A stretch of DNA of 64,000 nucleotides from Eriocheir sinensis (GCF_024679095.1 NC_066571.1:9099138-9163137); one strand, 5' to 3'; shown: positions 52,583-63,860, numbered from the stretch's first letter. A program made the numbers and translations. The notes: generated by a model from the sequence alone, not told the origin.

Positions 52583-52769
52583 CAACGGTGCCAGATTGTC
52601 GTACTCTGCGTCTTATATTCGCCTCTTTCAGACTAAAAACCGTCGCACCCATAAAACTAACGATACCCATTTCTAGTTATTGCTAAAAATGTTAATTGTA
52701 GTTTTTTTTATATCGTTATGCGTTAGAAATAGGAAAATCCAGTGTGGTGAGTACGATAACGTGGCATTC
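52583..52769. mobile_element. Inverted-repeat element, relative of 8,768-8,968
   Basis: ggtgccagattgtcgtactc at the left and gagtacgataacgtggcatt at the right are imperfect complements sharing the core GTACTC. Confidence 0.45.
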
Positions 52770-53126
52770 CTGGCGAGGCCTTGTCCCGCGGATTTCAAAA
52801 CTGAACTTCATTTGAGTTGATAATTCGTCAACAAGGGTCCACTTACTAACTACATTATTGAGTGGAGTCAGCTTGCACCAGTGTAAATAATAAAAAAAAT
52901 CATGGTTAAATTAATATGCATGACGAAAGTGCAGGTGAAGGCGATTAAACAGCAAATAATGAGTAAAATATAAATACTCCTCCGTGCACAGGAGCAAGAC
53001 TAAAGAGAGTGGTTACAGTCCTTAGTCAGGTGTCAGGAGGTCAAGCTGACACGACATGAGGCAAGTGGAAAAAAAATGAGACCTATGAACTCTCAATGAT
53101 GACTGTGGACTTGGCTGACGTGAAAC

Positions 53127-53128
<2 letters not shown>

Positions 53129-53198
<70 letters not shown>
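53129..53198. repeat. (CA)n microsatellite
   Basis: About 70 bp of CA dinucleotide. Confidence 0.97.
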
Positions 53199-53199
<1 letters not shown>

Positions 53200-53624
53200 C
53201 TGAAGACATGGATGGTGTAGACTGTAGAGATAATTTATTTTATAGTAATCTACATGGACTTGTGTGGGCAGCTAGAACACCACATAGTTAATAGACACAG
53301 TATCTGACAAATAAATACATAGCCTTTTTCTTTATTAATTACATACAACATACAGTATATACAGATAATGAGTGAAAAACCCACAACTCACCTCGATCTT
53401 CATCTGGTACCTACATATAGTTACATGATTAACTTAGAAATAAAGATTAAAATATCGAGAAGAATGGAGTTAAAACGGGCAAGATTTACCTTTTTGGGAG
53501 AGGAAGGAAATGTGTTTTTTTTCTGTGGTTTAGGAAAGAAAGGGAAAGTGTGACACAACCATAGAGTAAATAGACATACACCTCTACAACCAAATTTGAT
53601 CCTCTTATTTTTTTCACCACACAA

Positions 53625-53700
53625 ATGATTCTTTTTATACAGGAGCAGCACTCAGCACTTCTTTTCCCCCCTTAAGCTGCTTCCTTTACGGTAAAAAAAA
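53625..53700 (+). mobile_element. LINE 3' tail relic, degraded
   Basis: gattctttttatacaggagc, agcacttctt, cccttaagctgcttccttta and poly-A: a diverged LINE tail. Confidence 0.45.
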
Positions 53701-53824
53701 AAGTTAAACCAAAAACCAGCCACACACTGACAATGAAACATGTTGAGAGGGAATATAACCTGCTAAGTATGTTGACAAAGATGATATACTATTAGTTATC
53801 ATTTATTTGAAGATAGATATATAA

Positions 53825-54140
53825 GTATGCCCACTCAGTCGAGAGCTCCCTTTTTCTCTAACAAATTACTGTTTACATTTTATTATTGCTCAAGGAAAAA
53901 AATAATGAATAATTGATAGGAGCATAAATCAGTACAGCCACTATTCAGTCAAGGTCCCATCTCTTTTATCTAATCAATTACTGCTTCAAATTTATCATTG
54001 CTAAAGAAAAAATGATGAAAATAATTGATAGGAGCATATTTCGGTAGGGCCACCATTCAGTCAAGGTCCCATTTCTTTTTTTCTAGCCAATATTCACTTC
54101 AAATTTATCACTGCTCAGAAAAAAATAAAATAAAATGATG
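53825..54140. repeat. Tandem array, three units of about 107 bp
   Basis: Units marked by cattcagtcaaggtcccatt, aaatttatc and aataattgataggagcata. Confidence 0.75.
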
Positions 54141-54730
54141 AAAAGTAAAATGAGTACCCACAAATGCCTTCTACTGAGCCATATCCTGAGACCTGAGCGC
54201 CTTTTTCTCCTTCCTCCCTCTCCTTAAGTTTCTCATGATTAAACATGCCACTGTTTATGCATGTCACGGTGGCATTCAAAGAGTTGAGAATCTTTAAAGA
54301 GTCCTTGGAGTCTCTAGAATCTTTGGCAGCATTCTTCACTTCACTGGAGTAGTGTGTAACTAGCCTTCTATTTTTACAGTTCAACCTTTGGCCTAATAGA
54401 GTTTTCTTACTGATAACAAACAGTGTATTTATTTATAGTATTTTCTGTGTTGTAGCAGTAGAGGGTAACTTCATAAAGCAGTGTGTTGCATGCAGTTTGA
54501 ATATGATTGAGTACACAGTGATCAGTATATATTATGTAGTTATGGAGCGGTGTTATCATACATTATACTGAAGATGCGACCTGTAAAACAATCTGAAGGT
54601 GTGGTACAGTATATAGTAAGGAACTTAATAACAGTACTGCACGTGTGGTTACAATGATTATAATAACGGAGTCCTGTGCGTGTTTAATAAAGCACTGAGC
54701 TGTGAAATGATGCATGTTGATGTTGTCTAC

Positions 54731-54732
<2 letters not shown>

Positions 54733-54800
<68 letters not shown>
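54733..54800. repeat. (GT)n microsatellite
   Basis: About 68 bp of GT, then an irregular GGGT segment. Confidence 0.97.
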
Positions 54801-54810
<10 letters not shown>

Positions 54811-55189
54811 GGGTGTGTGTGGGTGGGTGTTATCTGAGGTGAGGGTAACAGAGGGTGGCAGGACAAGGAGAAACATCTAAAGTTTCCCTCCATGCCATTA
54901 CATAATTTTGAGCGGTGAACTTCGAAACTATAAATGAATTCACTTCATCCCATACCATCCAAAATACTACTGTCAATATAATTCATACAAAAATATGCAT
55001 ATACCTAAACTTTTACTTGTGCTTGTAGATCCTATGTAAAACAGGTTGGGTAAGATGAGGCAATATGAGTCACCCTTCCTCAGCCTTCAGGTCCGTGAGG
55101 GTGAGTTCACCACCAATTAATATTCACACACGTAAACGAACCCACCGAGGGAAGAGCATGAATTAGTCAAAATAAAGACTGGTAAACAA

Positions 55190-55542
55190 TTACTCTGACA
55201 ACCTTTCAACTCCCAGCCCCAGCTCCATTTTCCACAGCACTGGTTTTTTTCTGGTATGAGTACTAGAGTCACTGTACCCTAAGTTGGTCCAGAAGCTCCG
55301 TCTCCTCTTCAATAGGTACCAGTTCAGTGATGGTCGGGGAGATAGCCTTTGCAACGGCCTCCCCTTTGCTTCCTCTTGTCCATTCTTGGGTGGCTGTAGT
55401 CTGCTGCTTTTCCGTTTTTTCCCCCAAAACTTATACAGAACCGGTTTCACTTCTTTGTAAATGTGGTCTTCAAATAGCAATTCAGCAGTCCAGTTTTCTA
55501 TGTATGGTTGTTGGAACAGAGCTTGGTATATGAGCTGATTGG
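55190..55542 (-). pseudogene. Unidentified exon or gene fragment with apparent frameshift
   Basis: Behind an acceptor (tttcatccag) the minus strand reads NQLIYQALFQQPYIENWTAE and then LLFEDHIYKEVKPVLYKFW, which looks protein-coding. After a G5A6 run at about 55,420-55,432 this frame turns basic and odd, while the +1 frame continues sensibly (AKAISPTITELVPIEEETEL, then LDQLRVQ and a stop at about 55,263). A one-base indel, in the genome or the assembly, would explain this. No family recognised, and no partner exon found. It may be the last exon of a gene, live or dead. Confidence 0.4.
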
Positions 55543-56177
55543 CTGGATGAAAGGAGCCTGGAGTTAGGAGTCATAGATACCCTGGAGGGAGGGTGAGGGA
55601 GAGGGTGGGGCTCCTGGACCAACTTTGTGTCCAGTGACTATAGTTGGTATGATTCACATGTATGGTGAACGCTCCCTAGTCTACCAGTGCAAAATAATAA
55701 CTTCTAGATGAGCAGCAGCAGCCACTCAAGGTGATGGGTGCAAGGGAAGGAAGGGAAGGGTCTTGAATTGCCTCGCCTATACAAAGGATTATATACTCAT
55801 ACTGACATATACAGACAGGAAGGGATAAAAAATCTTGTAAATACACGCTATAGTTCATATATACACATAGTGGTGAACCAAAGACCAGGACAGCCTTGGC
55901 AAAGTGCTCAGGGCTGAAATTAATGCATATCCAAATTGAAATATATTTTTTTCTGATTGAAGTTTAAAATAAGTCAGATTTTAAATGTACAATGAGAATC
56001 AACTTAGGCACAATGTTATGGGATACTTTTCTTTCACTTTATATTTTAATGAACTGAGTAAGATTAAAGGTTTGTTTCCAGACACTTGTTTGTCCCAGGT
56101 GCTTTAGATTGTCTTAGAAACCCTAATTTTCATGATCAGATATCACTGGCTAGTCATGAAGTGTATAGCTCCATTAT

Positions 56178-56364
56178 TTAATCCAGCAGCAGCGACGGGC
56201 CAAATTTGTGCCATGATATAACCCCAAAAAATAGAGGATACATAATCTGATCACAAATGCTTTGATATATATTATGAAATGGCTTGTGTGAGGGGTGATT
56301 TTTTCTCATTTTTCTCGCTTGGAGGGACCATTAAGAAACATGATCCCCGCTGCTACTGGGTTAA
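56178..56364 (+). mobile_element. piggyBac-type MITE, family A
   Basis: TTAATCCAGCAGCAGCGACG at the left, CCGCTGCTACTGGGTTAA at the right, flanked by TTAA. Very similar inside to the copy at 26,470 (atgatacataatctgatcac versus aggatacataatctgatcac). Confidence 0.78.
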
Positions 56365-57081
56365 GATTATTGGAGAACATGTGTGTGGTTTGTGAGTTCT
56401 GTAGATAATAAAGCTCAACAAGTTAATTACTGCGAACCAATGTTGAGCTTCTTGAACTGTACACGTCACAGGGTCAAGACAACATGCCTTAGTTTGACGA
56501 CCTCTGGGGAAAAAAATATACATATCCAGGTCAACATATGCACCTATGATTTTGGTGACAAATTTGACAGGATTATCTTTCTCACCACTGACAATGTATT
56601 TATTATCACATTATCGCATCGGGTAAAATATATCATAATATGTAAAGGGTTTTCACAATAATAGGCACATTTGGGTAGCACTATGGCTGGAGGGGAGAGG
56701 CTCCACTGATCGGCAGAAGGGAGAAGTACTTCCACCCCAACAAACGTCACAGCCTCCGCCCCCTACCCCTGCACTCCACGGCAGGGCTCTGGACAGTAAA
56801 CATTTCATCCCACTCGTCACTTCTTCCACCCGATTGATAACACAACCAACCTTGAGAACTTGCTGAACCGTCTCCTTGATTACTGCCATTCTTTTAATTT
56901 GTTACAAACTCGACGAATATCAAAGTGAAAGAAATTGCACATTACTATACGTATCTCAGACCTAAAAAATGTGTTAAAAAATTACTTTCTCAAAGGTTTT
57001 GCTCCGCCTTGCTCTACACACATCAGATACTCAAAGAACATCCTGAAGGAAGTGCCATTTTGCCTTCTACACAATTACTAT

Positions 57082-57117
<36 letters not shown>

Positions 57118-57253
57118 AGCTACTATCACTACTACTTATCCCCACACACACTTCCATTGCAGCAGATTCCAAACTTATATATTAGTAATGAACGCAATTG
57201 CCCATTCAGACCAGACCAAACTCCCTGCTGTGGGTCTTTCTGTAGCCTGCCCC

Positions 57254-57388
57254 TCAGTCCTCCCAGAAGATGATGCCATGCTTTTTGAGTATGTCAATGG
57301 GCACGATGATGACGACGAGGAGGGCGGCGGTGATGAGGAAGTTCCCGAGGAAGTAGAAGAAGAGCATCACCTTGCGGAACGAGGCGCC
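57254..57388 (-). CDS. FRRS1: Ferric reductase-like last exon: final TM helix
   Basis: Acceptor cttcgtccag. KVMLFFYFLGNFLITAALLV and onward is a hydrophobic helix. Stop TGA at 57,256-57,254. Confidence 0.87.
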   Translation of the reverse strand, partial: GASFRKVMLFFYFLGNFLITAALLVVIIVPIDILKKHGIIFWED

Positions 57389-60300
57389 CTGGACGAAGAG
57401 AGAAAACCAGTCAATCAATGGGGGCATACGCCGGGGGGTGGGTCGCCTCGCCCACCCTATGATGCCAAGCCCGGTAAGCAGAGGAGGAAGAAATTGTTTG
57501 TTTTCTCTCCTTTATCCACATCAACCAAGAACACCAGCAAAACAAGTTACCAAAAAAATCAAACCAAGAAATTAATCAACTTATCTCCACCCGAAATTGA
57601 CCTCTCTTCCGGCCTCTAGTTCTCTTTTCTTTTGTTGGAACAGAATCTAGTGGGCTTTTTGTTGCTATTTTTGTTTTTTGCCCTTGAGTTCCCTCCCTTG
57701 CTGCAAAAACACACTTACTGGAGCATCAGTGTTCTTGTCCGTGGGCTGGAGGGGAGTGCGGCTGCCATTCAGTTCCTTCATGGGGTACACGTTGCTGCTG
57801 GACTCTGCTCGGGAATCGCTCATGCACTGCCCAACCTGAGACACAGACACAAGACACAAGAATGCATGACTTGTAAATGACCTGAAGAAATCTGATAAAA
57901 ATTATATTGTTCCTGAGCACCGACAAGTTTGAGAATATGGGTCTTAATATCAAGCAAAAAATTGTACAACTTACCGAGAGGATGAGGTGGACAATGCAGT
58001 GGAAGGCAATGAAGATGATGAGGATAAAGACGACCCACTTCGGCGAACCGATCAGGTCATACCCAAAGAAGATGGCGGTGATGCCGAGAATCTGCGCCGC
58101 GTTACCGACAAACCAGTGGAACCAGTTGAAGAAGGGGCGGTTCTTGCTTGTTGGGGCACAGCGACACAGCGCCATGAAGGGCTGGATGAAGCAGAGGCCT
58201 GTCGGGGAGGCGGGAAAATAATGGTAGAATAGAGAAATACAGGAAGAGTGGTTGAAGAGAAGTTGACCTCTCTTTCGGCCACCTCTTTTGATTCTTTTTT
58301 TTAGGAGGAGCGAGTAGCGGGCTTTTTTTTCTTATTGTTTCCTTTTTTTTTGGTGCCCTTGAGCTATCTCCTTTGTTGTAAAGAAAAAAGGTGTAAGTAA
58401 AAAACAAAAACAAAAACAGACCACCAGAATGAACCCTAGAACCCACATACATACAAGAGACAGAACCCTTTGAACGCTTGCATACGGACACTTTCTAGGA
58501 TGGAGTGGAGGTTCTGCTGGGGATGAGTGCCTTCCATAACCCTGAGTGACTCCAGAAAGCCCTGACCCATGCATGAGAGGCAGAATTTTCACTCACATAT
58601 GGACACTATTCCAATGATGGCGTGTGGGTTGTCGTGAGGCTCGATCTCGGTCCATCCGTCGACATAGTAAGCGATGAGGACGAAGCCGGCAATCGTCAAG
58701 CACCAGGTGAGTCCCATGAAGAAACGGTGGAGCTGGCGAGGGAGAAACAAAGAGAAATGAAGGCTTCGTCAGTATCTATAATCATCAGGGCTGGAAGGGA
58801 AAAGCTGACCAAAGAAAGAAAAAAACCAGCAGGCCTATGAGAAGCTTACAAGGGTGAGAACAGGGCCTTCCCACTGCTCTTCACCTCTGTCTGATGTTTT
58901 TATTTTATTTTACTTTTTTACGTCTACACATATAGCGCTGGTAGGCTTGCTTGACGGGCCTGGATGGTAGTTGGCCCCAGTCCGTATTGGTGCAGGCAGG
59001 TGTTTATAGTGTACTTGTAATGATAATGAACTCACAATACTCACAAGACGAGGAAAAAAAGGAGTTATGAATCAAGGAAGAAAGAATATCCCTCAGTGAA
59101 CTTATATGAACCACTGGAAGTATAAAAAGAAGTGAAAAGGTTAAGTATAAAAGGGAGAAAAAAAGGAATTGAAAAAGGAAGAGATTGCACTGAAGGAACT
59201 CAAATAGGGGTTAAAAAAAAGGAGTTATGGATCAAGGAAGGAAGGATAGAACTGAAGGAACTTTTATGGAACCCCTGAAAGTAAGAAAAGACGTGAGAAG
59301 GTTAAGTATAAAAGGGAGGAAAAAAGGAGTTATTGAAAAGGAAGAAAAGATTGCACTGAAGGAATTCAAATAGGGGGTAAAAAAAGGAGTTATGGATCAA
59401 GGAAGGAAGGATAGAACTGAAGGAACTTTTATGGAGCCCCTGAAAGTAAGAAAAGACGTGAGAAGGTTAAGTATAAAAGGGAGAAAAAAAGGAATTGAAA
59501 AAGGAAGAGATTGCACTGAAGGAATTCAAAAAGGGGTAAAAAAAGGAGTTATGGATCAAGGAAGGAAGGAAAGAACTGAAGGAACTTTTATGGAACCCCT
59601 GAAAGTAAGAAAAGACATGAGAAGGTTAAGTATGAAAGGGAGGAAAAAAGGAGTTATTGAAAAGGAAGAAAAGATTGCACTGAAGGAGCTCAAAAAGGGG
59701 TAAAAAAAGGAGTTATGGATCAAGGAAGGAAGGATAGAACTGAAGGAACTTTTATGGAACCCCTGAAAGTAAGAAAAGACGTGAGAAGGTTAAGTATAAA
59801 AGGGAGGAAAAAAGGAGTTATTGAAAAGGAAGAAAAGATTGCACTGAAGGAGCTCAAAAAGGGGTAAAAAAAGGAGATATGGATTAAGGAAGAAGGCACT
59901 GCAGGCACTCACATGGAACCACTGGTCGATGCCACAGCTGCGGTGCCTCATCCAGGTCTTCTTGTAGTAGCGGGCCACCATGATGCCACACGAGGCAGCG
60001 CAGATCCACGCCCCGACCATGAAGCAAGCGTGCAGGGTGCGGAACAGGTCACTCCGGGCCGCCACTGACTCAAAGGAATCCATCGCCACCGTGCCGGAGG
60101 AAACTGTGCGCTGGTCGTGGTAGCTCAGGCCATCTGGAGGCAAGAAAGATATGTGAGGGAAGTTATTCATAAAAGTACAGTTTCTCAAATAGTACGGTTT
60201 CCAATATTTCGGTTTTGGTTTTATACGGATTGTCATAGACGATCTTTTAGGATTTTTAAATTTCCTGCTCGACTTGAAATTTAAAAATCCTAAAAAATCT

Positions 60301-63023
60301 TCTTAGAAAATCCACATAAAACCAAAACTGAACTATTGGAAACCATACTATTTGAGGGATGACTATAATGGGAAGTGTCCGTTGAGCAGCACATTGTGAG
60401 GAGACTGTGATTGTCATGGTAGCTAAGTCCATCTGGATACAAGATAAAAAGCAGGTGGGAGGAGTTATTCATACAGGTAATATCAAAACCATACATTACA
60501 GCACATGGTCTCAGAGTTTACATGTATATATTTCTGGTCTCATATCGCCTGTACTGAATAGGAATCTTTTACCCTAACATTCAGAAAACTGTGGGAAACA
60601 TGATAACAGTTTATATTCCCCAGGTTCCCATAATCAATTTTCTCCAGATAAAACATGCAATGACCGAGTTAACAGATTAGCAAAACGAATGAATGAATGC
60701 TATATAAAGGCTCGATTACAGTCTTCATGTACAATAGTGATAATACTCAATACAGAAAACCATATGGAGACGGACTAGTTAACAGATTATGGAAAAGAAT
60801 GAATGAATGTTATTTAAAGGCTTGATTACAGCCTTCATGTACAATAGTGATAATACTAAATACAGAAAACCATACAGAGGCGGAGAAGTCCATTTTACTG
60901 CCCTTCTGAATGTCGTAGCAAGATAATATTACCAAGTCACACTCTCAGAGGATGACACTCACTGGCAGAGATGGGTCCAGTGGCCAGCATGAGGTGGAAG
61001 CGTTTGTTATCGAGGTCAAACACGTTGCCGGTGATCTCGGTGTAAGCATCTCGGACGAAGGTGCAGTATGTCTTGCCGTCAACCACACCCGCCTGGATCT
61101 CACTCAGCCCCATCTTGCTCTGTGGGGGTCAGGGGAGGGAGGAAGGTTAACCCGGTAGCAGCGACGGGCCAAATTTGTGGCTTTACTACATCATCACCCA
61201 GTCCTTAAAAGTTTGGTTCGGTTGACTTACATCCACCAGAAGCTCATTACTCTTGCCGTTGTTGTAGCCCATGACAACATCCACCTGTGAGCCGGACACA
61301 GTGCACGCCATCACACTGTCGGTCCCCTGGGAAACACAAGCAAGACACGACTCATTAGTGGGGTTAGTGTAAAGGTCTTCATGTGCTAAACTGTCCCGGA
61401 AGCCTTGACCCGCCTCCTCCTTCGCCTCGCTTCAAGGTAACACTCTCAACTCTGCCCTCCATTCATCAATCATGCCTCTATCATTGGTGGTTATTGCAAC
61501 TTATATCTCACTTTGCAATCATCCAAAGTACATATTGGTTGGTATTATAAGATGCTTTCGCTTCTCACATCAACTACTTCTAAAGGTCAAAGAGGGGGTC
61601 AGTCAGGTTCTAATGAGTGTTTCCTTAGGTTCACGGTACAGAAGAAGGGTCAAACTACCACCAGGGTCATAAAACTACAATTGGAAATGCCCATAACTCC
61701 TACGAAAGCCTTGTCAAATATGTGTTTCTTCAGGTTCATGGTACAGAAGAAGGGTCAAACTACCACCAGGGTCATAAAACTACAACTGGAAATGCCCACA
61801 ACTCCTACGAAAGCCTTGTCAAATATGTGTTCTTAGGCGGCGAAATGTCTTTAAAACGACCCATTGTGTCTTTATAATTGCTAGCTACTGCAACTTATAA
61901 ATATATCTCTCTCTCTTCACTCCCTTTCAAAGTATGTAGTAAGTGTTTATCAGTCTGCCAGCATCATTTCACTTTTCCCTCCAGTTAATCTCTGCAATTT
62001 GAATGGCATGCAGGAACGTCTCGATACTTTCCCGTGCAGAAAGTGAAACTGACTCATTGTACAGAGGATGGATTTCACACTTTCTAACCTTCATAAGTAA
62101 AGTGAAGCATAATAGAAATTGTCTTTAATTGCTTAAGTGTTGGGAAGGAGGAAGAGGAAGAAGAAGAAGAAGAAAAAGAAGACAATAAAGACAAAGATGA
62201 AGACAAAGATGATGATGATGAAGAAAACAACAAAAACAAAGATGAAAATGAAGATAAAGACGAAAAAGAAGATGGCAAAGACGAAGGTGAAAATGAAGAA
62301 GACGAAGAAAAAGATGAAAAAGAAGAAGACGAAGCAGAAAAAGAGGAAAATTAAGAAGAATAAGAAGAAAATGAAGAAGAAATGAAAGAAAATGAAGAAG
62401 ATGAAGAAGAAAAAGAAGAAAATTAAGAAGAACAAGAAGAAAATGAAGAAGAAATGAAAGAAAATGAAGAAGATGAAGAAAAAGAAGAAAATTAAGAGGA
62501 ACAAGAAGAAAATGAAGAAGAAATGAAAGAAAATGAAGAAGATGAAGGAGAAAAAGAAGAAAATTAAGAAGAACAAGAAGAAAATGAAGAAGAAATGAAA
62601 GAAAATGAAGAAGATGAAGAAGAAAAAGAAGAAAATTAAGAAGAACAAGAAGAAAATGAAGAAATGAAAGAAAATGAAGAATATGAAGAAGAAAAAGAAG
62701 AAAATTAAGAACAAGAAGAAAATGAAGAAGAAATGAAAGAAAATGAAGAAGAAAAAGAAGAAAATTAAGAAGAACAAGAAGAAAATGAATAAAAGAAAAT
62801 GAAGAAGTGGTAGAAGACGACAAAGATGAAGACGAGGAAGAAGAAAAACAAGATTAAAAAAGAGGAAGAGAATTGTTTAAGTGTTAGGAAGGAGGCGGCG
62901 TTTCATCTCACCATCTTCTCGTCATCGGATAGGCCGGCAGCCACATAGCCTGCCGTGCTGCTCCCCATGATCTCAAACTTGTAGCCAGACGACACCTTGG
63001 AGTAGGTGACCAACAAGGAGCAC
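57254..63023 (-). CDS. FRRS1: DOMON-cytochrome b561 ferric-chelate reductase-like protein (5' end outside window)
   Basis: Membrane oxidoreductase expected to pass electrons through haem b across the membrane and reduce ferric iron. Eight exons (63023-62912, 61326-61231, 61119-60963, 60133-59913, 58732-58597, 58198-57975, 57835-57719, 57388-57254) join in phase to 398 residues. DOMON domain 1-120 (AAGLSDDEKM, YCTFVR, RFHLMLATGP). The b561 core follows with four candidate haem histidines: 156 (RTLHACF), 197 (WFHLHRFF), 232 (NPHAIIG) and 268 (NWFHWFVG). A Ser-rich loop and one more transmembrane helix precede the C-terminus (IIFWED). This matches FRRS1/SDR2-type proteins, which also carry a reeler domain and signal peptide; those would lie beyond 64,000. 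Family assignment is strong, one-to-one orthology is not tested. Confidence 0.9.
57595..57712 (+). mobile_element. LINE 3' tail relic
   Basis: ccgaaattgacctctcttcc, then ttggaacagaatctagtggg and a cccttgag...cttgctgcaaaaa end. Diverged. Confidence 0.55.
57719..57835 (-). CDS. FRRS1: Ferric reductase-like exon: hydrophilic loop
   Basis: Acceptor gtgtctcag, donor GCTCCA|gtaagt. CMSDSRAESSSNVYPMKELN; polar and poorly conserved loop before the last helix. Confidence 0.85.
57975..58198 (-). CDS. FRRS1: Ferric reductase-like exon: b561 helices with haem His
   Basis: Acceptor cctccccgacag, donor CTCTCG|gtaagt. NWFHWFVGNAAQILGITAIF and VVFILIIFIAFHCIVHLILS give two helices; His 268 is a haem ligand candidate. 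Confidence 0.92.
58262..58390 (+). mobile_element. LINE 3' tail relic
   Basis: tgacctctctttcggccacc, taggaggagcgagtagcggg, cccttgagctatctcctttg and A-rich tail; close to the 16,275 copy. Confidence 0.7.
58597..58732 (-). CDS. FRRS1: Ferric reductase-like exon: b561 core
   Basis: Acceptor tctccctcgccag, donor TCCATAT|gtgagt, phase 1. LHRFFMGLTWCLTIAGFVLI, then HDNPHAIIGIVSI with His 232. Confidence 0.92.
59040..59885. repeat. Tandem array, about five units of 155-165 bp
   Basis: Purine-rich units containing ggagttatggatcaaggaag, ggaacttttatggaacccct and cgtgagaaggttaagtataa. Lies in a ferric reductase intron, ending about 30 bp from the exon at 59,913. Confidence 0.9.
59913..60133 (-). CDS. 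FRRS1: Ferric reductase-like exon: first b561 helices
   Basis: Acceptor ttcttgcctccag, donor TTCCAT|gtgagt. GLSYHDQRTVSSGTVAMDSF, then LFRTLHACFMVGAWICAASC with His 156. Its 5' end is duplicated at 60,361-60,432. Confidence 0.93.
60181..60360. mobile_element. 180-bp palindromic element
   Basis: tttctcaaatagtacggttt at the left and its complement ccatactatttgagggat at the right. Arms of about 80 bp meet at a short loop (aaatttcctgctcgacttgaaattt). No coding capacity. Confidence 0.8.
60361..60475 (-). pseudogene. Duplicated 5' end of the b561 exon
   Basis: Acceptor-like cttgtatccag is followed by ATGGACTTAGCTACCATG, matching the true exon start ATGGCCTGAGCTACCACG. Similarity runs about 60 bases into the exon and back into the intron (gttattcatac/gttattcataa). 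No donor follows and the tail has diverged. Confidence 0.65.
60963..61119 (-). CDS. FRRS1: Ferric reductase-like exon: end of DOMON domain
   Basis: Acceptor gacccccacag, donor GCCA|gtgagt, phase 1. KTYCTFVRDAYTEI and NKRFHLMLATGPISA are the typical end of DOMON domains linked to b561. Confidence 0.92.
61148..61190 (+). mobile_element. Fragment of piggyBac-type MITE, family A
   Basis: TTAACCCGGTAGCAGCGACG and aaatttgtggcttta only; the right part is missing. 29 bp from the DOMON exon. Confidence 0.55.
61231..61326 (-). CDS. FRRS1: Ferric reductase-like exon: DOMON middle
   Basis: Acceptor gtgtttcccag, donor GTGGAT|gtaagt, phase 0 to 0. GTDSVMACTVSGSQVDVVMG, then YNNGKSNELLVD. Confidence 0.92.
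61536..61850 (+). repeat. Dispersed repeat R1, two units
   Basis: Two units with ggttcacggtacagaagaag and cctacgaaagccttgtcaaa, as at 282-1045, in a ferric reductase intron. Confidence 0.7.
62130..62880. repeat. Purine-rich GAA-type array with about 60-72 bp higher-order units
   Basis: Near-pure A/G with units of gaagaagaaatgaaagaaaa and aagaagaaaattaagaagaa. The opposite-strand Phe/Leu-rich open frames are artefacts. Begins about 30 bp from the exon at 62,912. Confidence 0.9.
62912..63023 (-). CDS. FRRS1: Ferric reductase-like exon: DOMON start (first seen)
   Basis: Acceptor gggttgtgtttcag, donor AAGATG|gtgaga. SKVSSGYKFEIMGSSTAGYV then AAGLSDDEKM. Enters in phase 2, so at least one upstream exon lies beyond this point; none was found up to 64,000. 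Confidence 0.9.
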
Positions 63024-63599
63024 CTGAAACACAACCCTCGTTAGCATGTGTGAGAGAACATGCAACACACACATATGTACGAACGCAAACACATAGGTTG
63101 GTATCATAAGACACTTTCGCTTCTCACATCAGTATTTATAAAGATCAAAGAGGGGATCAATCGGGTTCCAATGAGTGTTTCTTTAGGTTCATGGTACAGA
63201 GGAAGAGCCGAACTACCACCATGGTCATAAAACTACTCCTGGAAATGCCCAAAACTCCTATGAAAGCCTTGTCAAATATGTGTACTTGGGTGACGACATG
63301 TTTGGTAATACAGGCCGTAGACACGCACACAAAGAAAAATAAGGATAAAATAAAAAAATAAATAAGACATAACCTAAAATATGAAAGAGCAATAACCGCA
63401 ACATGTACAGGAGCAGTAAGTAGCGGGCTTTTTTTTTTATTATTATTGTTTTTTTTTTTTTATGCCCTTGCACCGTCTCCTCTGCTGTGAAAAAATAAAT
63501 AAATAAATAAATAAAAAATCCTGCTACACAACTCAACACATCAGGGTACATGTATAACATCTGCAAGCCCTTAAAGAACAACACATCAGACTAGGATAT

Positions 63600-63860
63600 A
63601 CAACATCTTGCAACACACACAGACACTGCAACACTCATCTTAAGGCATACATCAGCAACACACAAACACTGCAACACTCATCATATTTCAAGGCATACAT
63701 GTGCAACACCCAGGCACTGCAACACTCATCATATTTTAAGGTACACAACATCTGCAACATACAAGCACTGCAACACTCATATCTTAAGGCATACAACATC
63801 TGCAACACCCAGGCACTGCAACACTCATCATATTTTAAGGTACACAACATCTGCAGCACA
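63600..63860. repeat. Tandem array, about five units of 45-60 bp
   Basis: Units with cactgcaacactcatcatat and ttaaggtacacaacatctgc. Confidence 0.85.

Larger units (their letters stand above)
52315..57253. other. Spacer and probable 3' UTR of the ferric reductase gene
   Basis: Contains an inverted-repeat element (52,583-52,769), (CA)n, a LINE tail (53,625-53,700), a 107-bp tandem array (53,825-54,140), (GT)n, one exon-like open frame (55,190-55,542) and a family-A MITE (56,178-56,364). On the minus strand AATAAA at about 56,600 could end the reductase transcript. A minus-strand ATG frame at 56,889 (MAVIKETVQQVLK) has no supported continuation. Confidence 0.5.

Noticed and set aside
57188..57619. 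Acidic plus-strand open frame
   Set aside because: Antisense shadow of the last ferric reductase exon, which has homology and correct splice sites.
62125..62823. 232-residue Phe/Leu-rich open frame on the minus strand
   Set aside because: Pure translation of the GAA-type tandem array; no domain, and it lies inside a ferric reductase intron.
63600..63860. Regular short repeats that might suggest CRISPR
   Set aside because: Units are direct tandem copies without unique spacers, in an animal genome.
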